Of a DNA stretch of 22,364 nt, positions 18,684-22,364 are shown in pieces; within the stretch, counting starts at the first letter, position 1; every line of letters begins with the position of its first letter. The translations under genes were made by a program, and so were the position numbers. The notes below the pieces were generated by a model. It was not told the DNA's origin. It worked only from the letters and a program-made list of their open reading frames with translations, and ran no database searches. The stretch is from positions 1 to 22,364 of the forward strand of contig KN880769.1 in assembly GCA_000934385.1 (NCBI GenBank), written 5' to 3'. This DNA comes from Cylindrobasidium torrendii FP15055 ss-10 (lineage: Eukaryota; Basidiomycota; Agaricomycetes; Agaricales; Physalacriaceae).

Positions 18684-21597
18684 ATGACAGAGCCTAATGT
18701 TACCAGGAAAAAGTCCAGCCTTATGTCGCCTTCGCGAGAGGGCAACTCGGGCAACAAGACTCCACGCAAAGTGCAATGGGTCGACAGCACCCCGAGCCCC
18801 GTTCACGAGCTGGACGAGCGTGGTCTAGATGTACGTACATACGCGTCCACTCGACCTGATACTAACCTGTTGTGCAGCCAAATGCCTTTGACTACTTTAC
18901 CGATGCCCTCAAACGCCACCAGTCGATGAGCTCAACGGCGTCTCCCACCAGGGAACAAACAGTATCGCCAGATCCCACTACCGTTCGCAACACAGCAGCC
19001 AATGCTACGACCTCGAACCCACCTCCTGGCCCGCGCATCCACCACTTTCCTCCTCGCGCCTCCCATTTGCCGCCCATTACCACGGAGTTGACCCAATACC
19101 AACGGGAAACACCACCTTCTGCGTTGCCGCCGAGCACAAGCACAATGTCCGCTACGACATCCGCCCCTCCCGACTCTCCTGATCCTCATGACGTGCCGAG
19201 TGCATACATCGACCCAAACGAGAGTGCTGGTCTGCCCGGTCCGAGCGACAAAGCCTACAACCGCGCGTCTCATATTGTTCGGGCGCACACCCGCGGCACG
19301 CCAGGCAAGACGAGGCCAAGTATGTTCATGAACTTGAACAACATGGCGGCGGCGCGCGGCCGACGCAGTCGCAGCCCTAGCCGTGAGCGCGATCCCGAAC
19401 GCGACGCGATGCCCGTCAACCCGCGCCTACGACACGGCGGCGGTGTTCTTAGTGCTCTGCTCACACTGTACAATGCTGAGCAGGCTGGCATGCAGAGCAC
19501 TGCCACTACGCCGGGCGAAGAACTTCCCGAACGGCCATGGATCGAGCGAGGCAAGCAGCGGCAACAGTCGAGCACGTCGCCATCCACACGAGAATCATCG
19601 CCATCCTCCCCGAAAGATCCTCTCCTTCATCGCTCCAACTCATACAACTCTCTATTTGGCGTTCGAGGCAGGCCGAAGCAGCAGAGAAGTGGCGGAGGCA
19701 CCATTGCCAGCCTCATCGCAAGCACAGGCAACATCTCGGGCCCCGCTGCACCGACGCAGAGCAGGGTTGCGCCGAATCTCAAACGGCCGGGCTATCATTT
19801 GTCTAGGTCCGTGCTTTACTTTTTTTTCACGCCGCGCAGCACTCATGAATGTTCATCAGGTATTCGCTAGAGTCAAAACTCCCGAATGTCAAGCGCCCTT
19901 CGCCCACTGGCGACATCATCACTCGACCTGTGAGTGCGGCTGTCGATGGTCGCGACACGCCCGAGATGAATGCCCTTCATTTGTCGCCATCGAGCGACAC
20001 TGTATCGACTCTCGTTGGACATGGCAACGAGAAAATTGGCTCTCCGCCAAATGAGAAGGCACCTATCGGACACCGCCGCGGCTGGTCTGCGAAACTCAAG
20101 GATCTCCCATATGCCTCCTCGGTTATGAGTCTTGGACGCTACACCCCCTCCCAAACACCTATCAATACCCCTTCCAAGGAGCTCGACGACCCATTCAGCA
20201 GCGGGGCACGTACACCGGACCGTCGCGAACGCGAGCGCCGCAAGCGCAAGAAAGCGGAGATCTACATCACTCGTCATGTCGCCGAGATTATCCAGCGCCA
20301 GGAATTCATCCTTAGGCTGGCACGCGCAATGATGATGTTTGGTGCTCCTTCCCACCGTCTGCAGAGCCAGATCGCAGCCACAGGCCGTGTGTTGGATATC
20401 GAAGTCTCCTGCATGTACCTTCCCGACGTCATGCTCATCTCGTTTGACGACTCCAGCACCGGCACATCTTCCATCCGCTTTATTCGTCAGGGCAGTGGGC
20501 TTGATCTGGGCAAGCTGGCGGAGGCGTACGAGTTGTACTGGAAGGTTATCCACGACGACATCTCGGTCTCCGATGCTTCGAATCAGCTCACAGAACTCAT
20601 GAAGAGGCATCAAATCTATCCGTGGTGGATGCTCATGTTTATCGGTGGGATGTGCTCTGCGGGGATCTGCACCGTGTCGTTCAACGGTTCATTCCTCGAC
20701 GCTGTGGCTGTCTTCCCTATGGGCGCTATCCTTGTCGGCATGCAACTTCTCGCCGCAAGGAACGACCTCTTTTCGAATGTGTTCGAAATCGTCATCACCA
20801 TGGCCTTCTCATTCATCGCTGGTGGTCTGGCAGAGTCTCACCAGCTCTGTTACTCGGCCATTGCTTCTAGCAGTGTGGTCCTCATCCTTCCCGGCTTCTT
20901 CGTCCTCTGTGGCGCACTGGAGATTATGTCCCGCAACATCGTTTCTGGATCTGTACGGCTCGTTTTCGCCGTCATCTATGCCCTCTTCCTTGGATTTGGA
21001 CTGGCTATCGGCGCGAAGGCGTACCAGCGGATTATTGGAAACGATATCGTCGGGATCACGGACTATACTTGCCAGGAGAGCCACGACCCGACGGGAGGCT
21101 GGTGGCAGCAAACACCATCGAAGTGGTGGGCGTTCCTGTCCGTTCCCATTTTCACCACCTTCCTCTCGCTGCGCAATTTCGCGCGCTGGAACAAGAAGGA
21201 GCTTCCACTGTTGATCGCCATCGCGAGTGTCGGATGGACGGTGAACCACTTCACCTCGCTCGAGTTCGTCAACCAGTCGGATATCGCGGCGGCGGTCGGC
21301 GCCTTTGCCGTAGGGATAGTCGCCAACCTCTACGCCCGCTTCTTCGACGGAAACGCATTTGTTGTCATGATCACAGGTATCCTTTTCCAGGTTCCTAGTG
21401 GTTTGGGCGCAGGTGGCTTGTTGGGCTTCGTCAGCGAGCAGAGCTCGGGGAGCAGCCAGAGTTATCTCAGCGGGTTCCAGACGGGCTTGCAGCTTGTCAG
21501 TGTGGCGATTGGGCTGACAGTGGGGCTGGGCCTCGCACTGCTAGTCGTGCATCCGATTCCGAGCAGGAAGCGCGGAGGTGCGGTGTTTTCTCTGTGA
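18684..21597 (+). CDS. ThrE/Prm10-like ten-helix membrane protein, paralogue B
   Basis: About 937 residues in three exons: 18684-18830, 18878-19806 and 19860-21597, with introns of 47 nt (phase 0) and 53 nt (phase 2). Both introns sit at positions matching paralogue A. The disordered N-terminus (residues 1 to about 480) is longer than in A, Ser/Pro/Arg-rich, and contains the shared blocks VLSALLTLY and TIASLIASTGNISGPAAP. A basic stretch (RRERERRKRKKAEIYITRHV) precedes the soluble ThrE domain with FGAPSHRL (519-526), CMYLPDVMLISFDD and DLGKLAEAYELYWKVIHDD. Ten membrane helices follow from residue 613, ending HPIPSRKRGGAVFSL. The membrane half is nearly colinear with A, so the two arose by duplication. 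The A intron near the AFAVG helix is absent here. The family relates to bacterial threonine/serine exporters and yeast Prm10; substrate unknown. Confidence 0.93.
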
Positions 21598-22364
21598 TTT
21601 TGTTACTCTCGGATGCGCGGATACCATCGGGACATATCATACTGTATATACTATCTCTAACCCCCACTAGATTTTTTTTCACTCACGTATACTGGTTTTT
21701 TTCTATTGTTGATGCGTATTGTCTCCTCCTGTCGGTCTCATTTCCTTACGTTATATTTTTGGGTCTCCCTTTTCCGTCCTTCCCACGATATTTGGCCGTC
21801 TCACGCTCCTTCGCTCTGTCGTCTTATCATTCATGAAATTCTTGTACATATCTTGGAAAGATCCTCATACACACATACATTCACACACGTATACCGTAGA
21901 GTACCATAGACAGCGCCCATCGAACGCTTGCCTCGATATTTAACTTCGCCTCCTCCCTCGGACCCTGCCTCGGAGGGCCGTTTCTCCCTCCTTCGTCGTT
22001 AGCCACACATACGCTCAAAGATGTATAAATAGGTTCCCGTTCTTCTCTCCGAAATGGTGTTTCACACTAGACTCGCTACCATTCGTCCGCTGAGAGCTCA
22101 CGATACGATGGCAAAGGGCACGCCACCGAAAATTCCTTTTACGATATGGATTTGATGATCTATCACAGAATTTCTTTTTTGGTTCGGATGGTGTGATGCG
22201 GGGTGAGCTCGAGCGAACGACTGGGGACCTTGAGCCCGGTTTTAGGGGATCGGAAATCCCGAAGCTTCCGACGGAATGACTTAGCCAAATTTACGCTGTT
22301 GCGCACAATGCTCGTATACGCCACGCTGTATATCCCTCACTGAAGTACATATTGGAGGCGGTTG
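21598..22364. other. Downstream flank of ThrE-B; possible start of another transcription unit
   Basis: The first part is the AT- and CT-rich 3' flank of ThrE-B, with a short CA-rich stretch near 21870-21890. A TATAAATA element at 22024-22031 is followed at 22054 by an ATG opening a 33-codon plus-strand frame (to 22155). This is too short to call a gene, but it may be a first exon or a small peptide. Nothing recognisable follows to the window end. Confidence 0.4.

Noticed and set aside
19873..20613. 246-codon minus-strand frame antisense to ThrE-B
   Set aside because: It is a shadow of the high-GC coding strand. The plus strand encodes a clear transporter with family motifs over the same bases.
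22054..22155. 33-codon plus-strand frame shortly after a TATAAATA element
   Set aside because: It is too short to separate from chance, with no plausible donor found inside it. It is mentioned only as part of the downstream flank.

Overview
The window looks like a piece of nuclear genome from a filamentous basidiomycete, probably an Agaricomycete. The genes are cut by many 47-67 nt introns with GTRNGY-like donors and CTNAN-like branch points. Intergenic regions are short, and the protein families are typical of fungi: a CPYAQR-type glutathione transferase, a beta-propeller inositol 5-phosphatase, ThrE/Prm10-like transporters and a seven-helix membrane protein. All coding models below were spliced by hand, and the phases were checked by exon-length arithmetic. 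No tRNA, rRNA, transposon or CRISPR array was recognised.

Layout. Positions 1-2292 hold no gene I can support. A small secreted beta-rich protein (2293-2847, minus) is followed by a four-exon omega-like GST (3482-4418, minus). A short two-exon hypothetical gene lies at 5740-6124 (plus). The eight-exon, about 1170-residue inositol polyphosphate 5-phosphatase follows (6596-10467, minus), then a seven-exon aldo/keto reductase (10949-12255, minus). The aldo/keto reductase is divergent from the first of two ThrE/Prm10-like transporter paralogues (ThrE-A, 13057-15456, plus). A seven-exon seven-helix protein gene (16332-17565, plus) separates it from the second, longer paralogue (ThrE-B, 18684-21597, plus). 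The last 0.8 kb is downstream sequence.

Most striking is the right half: two paralogous ten-helix transporters in tandem on the same strand with a receptor-like seven-helix gene between them. The two transporters share two intron positions and three conserved blocks in an otherwise divergent, disordered N-terminal region, so that region is under constraint and may be a regulatory module. ThrE-B has a perfect 16-bp palindrome with a TGACGTCA (CRE) core in its upstream region. The left half has several tiny phase-symmetric exons that could be skipped in frame. One is a 21-nt exon carrying the GST catalytic cysteine. Others are 33-, 18- and 42-nt exons in the phosphatase N-terminus, where an LRS[K/R]F motif occurs three times. 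There is no operon-like logic; any functional link between neighbours is inference.
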